Shown: one piece after another, positions 63,060 through 64,000 of the stretch
How the letters are laid out: each line of letters opens with the position of its first letter
How positions within the stretch are numbered: the stretch's first letter is position 1
Assembly (NCBI GenBank): GCA_949825065.1
Contig: OX463864.1
Location: 16,753,327 to 16,817,326 of the forward strand
DNA: 64,000 nt
Direction: 5' to 3'
Source of the DNA: Odontocerum albicorne
Lineage: Eukaryota; Arthropoda; Insecta; Trichoptera; Odontoceridae
Made by a program: the position numbers and the translations under genes
The notes under the pieces: generated by a model
Told to the model about the DNA's origin: nothing
Database searches by the model: none
What the model saw: only the letters and a program-made list of their open reading frames with translations

Positions 63060-63255
63060 TCGCGCCTGGGCTCGTCTTATATTGGTGGGGTGTATCTCGG
63101 CCGGGGGGATTTTACGAGATGAATCTTTATATCTTCTCGTTTAAATGTATTTTCTGCTATTTATCTTGAGATATACGAGTATATGTGATTTTGGAATGTA
63201 TTTAAATATGTACATTCTATGTTGCTATCAATAAACCTATATTTATTTATTTATG
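63060..63255 (+). mobile_element. Repeat J 3' end, copy 3
   Basis: GCCTGGGCTCGTCTTATATT, GGTGGGGTGTATCTCGGCCG and ATGTTGCTATCAATAAACCT, ending in TTTATTTATTTA. Confidence 0.75.
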
Positions 63256-64000
63256 TGCAAAGGACTCAAAACATTAATTAATAAATGGAGTTTAAAAAAG
63301 GAAATATTTCAAAAGTTCTTAATAAATCATATAAAACTATATATTTCTGCTGAAATTTTGATAAAAACATACTTCTTAAATATGTGGTGAACATTTATAA
63401 AATAAAAACTTTCAGTCGTCACTTTCAAAATTTTGTTTATCATGAATTCGAATGAGAAAACATTTACGAATAAGATAAAAAACAAATGTTTTTTATTCTG
63501 TCGAAAAATAAAATAATAAAGATCTCTCTCCCACTTCTATTTTCTGTCTTATTAAATAGTTCTAAAACTATTAAACTCCAAGTTAATTGGAAAATGCAGT
63601 CACTTGACTTTGAGAGAAAAGCTCGGATATTGGAAATGACTTCTTGTTTATATTTTTTAACTGTTATAGTATTCATCTGAGTTGACTTCCCTCAGCTTAC
63701 GTGTAATTTGGACGAATTTAATGGATTGCTTTGACTATTGGTTAACAAATGGTCGCTGCAACTGTGGCCGACATTGTGATATACATGTTTAGAAAGTGTT
63801 GACATCCTATGAAAATGTCTCTTTAAGTGTTTTCTTATGTTGATTTTTATATTATTCTTGGAAGAATGTCATTTTACTTTTAGAGACGCATGGATGTATT
63901 TGAACTTCTGTCCAGAAGAGATCTGACATGAAATCCGCGCTGGTTTTAGTAAAAATATTTTTCCTTTTCGTTTCCTGAAGGTATAATAATATTTTTGACT
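63256..64000. other. Unassigned AT-rich stretch to the window end
   Basis: Overlapping short frames on both strands at 63464-63680 are not recognised. No repeat landmark is seen. Confidence 0.45.

Overview
This is AT-rich, gene-poor eukaryotic DNA, almost certainly from an insect. The evidence is the combination of mariner and hAT DNA transposons, Penelope-like elements with a GIY-YIG endonuclease, tRNA-derived SINEs, several arthropod-type LINE families and a GT-AG style exon end. I cannot fix the order of insect from sequence alone. There are no operons, no bacterial-type genes and no CRISPR arrays. Nearly all long open frames are remnants of retrotransposon proteins.

Only one place looks like a host gene: an exon around 26823-26985 that encodes a signal peptide plus about 30 residues and ends at a strong splice donor. 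It lies in a locally less AT-rich segment with a long in-frame extension upstream. Its intron side holds a SINE, a hAT-like MITE, a long (TA)n tract and an inverted SINE pair. Two further frames (3370-3597 and 33078-33386, both minus) look coding-like but are not recognised.

The rest is layered repeats. Region by region: 1-12 kb has 3' ends of three LINE families, a deleted mariner (1497-2409) and a hAT MITE with a perfect 8-bp target duplication (9857-10249). 12-26 kb has an RTE-like LINE tail, SINEs, the C-terminal end of a hAT transposase (16820-17371), a short mariner-type MITE (20540-20891), a 4 x 85-bp tandem array inside an unrecognised coding repeat (family G), and a Penelope-like element (22450-23106). 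26-37 kb has the gene exon, SINE pairs and a second Penelope copy with a 14-bp target duplication. 37.9-40.1 kb is a satellite of alternating 85- and 88-bp units with higher-order structure. 40-50 kb has a full-length SINE with target duplications, a second mariner with the same deletion as the first, a foldback MITE, a run of minus-strand SINEs and a 135-bp minisatellite. 50-64 kb has a 200-base assembly gap, more LINE tails, a piggyBac-like insertion in a LINE, a 24-bp minisatellite and three Penelope-tail insertions with internal inversions.

The features interact mainly through nesting: SINE in LINE, MITE in SINE, piggyBac-like in LINE, Penelope in LINE, which gives a relative order of insertion. 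The most unusual items are the Penelope insertions with 13-15 bp target duplications and tail-to-tail inverted copies (one containing an inverted copy of its own flank), the two mariners sharing one internal deletion, the repeated family G protein segment, and a strong excess of the 8-mer TACTCGTA across the window.
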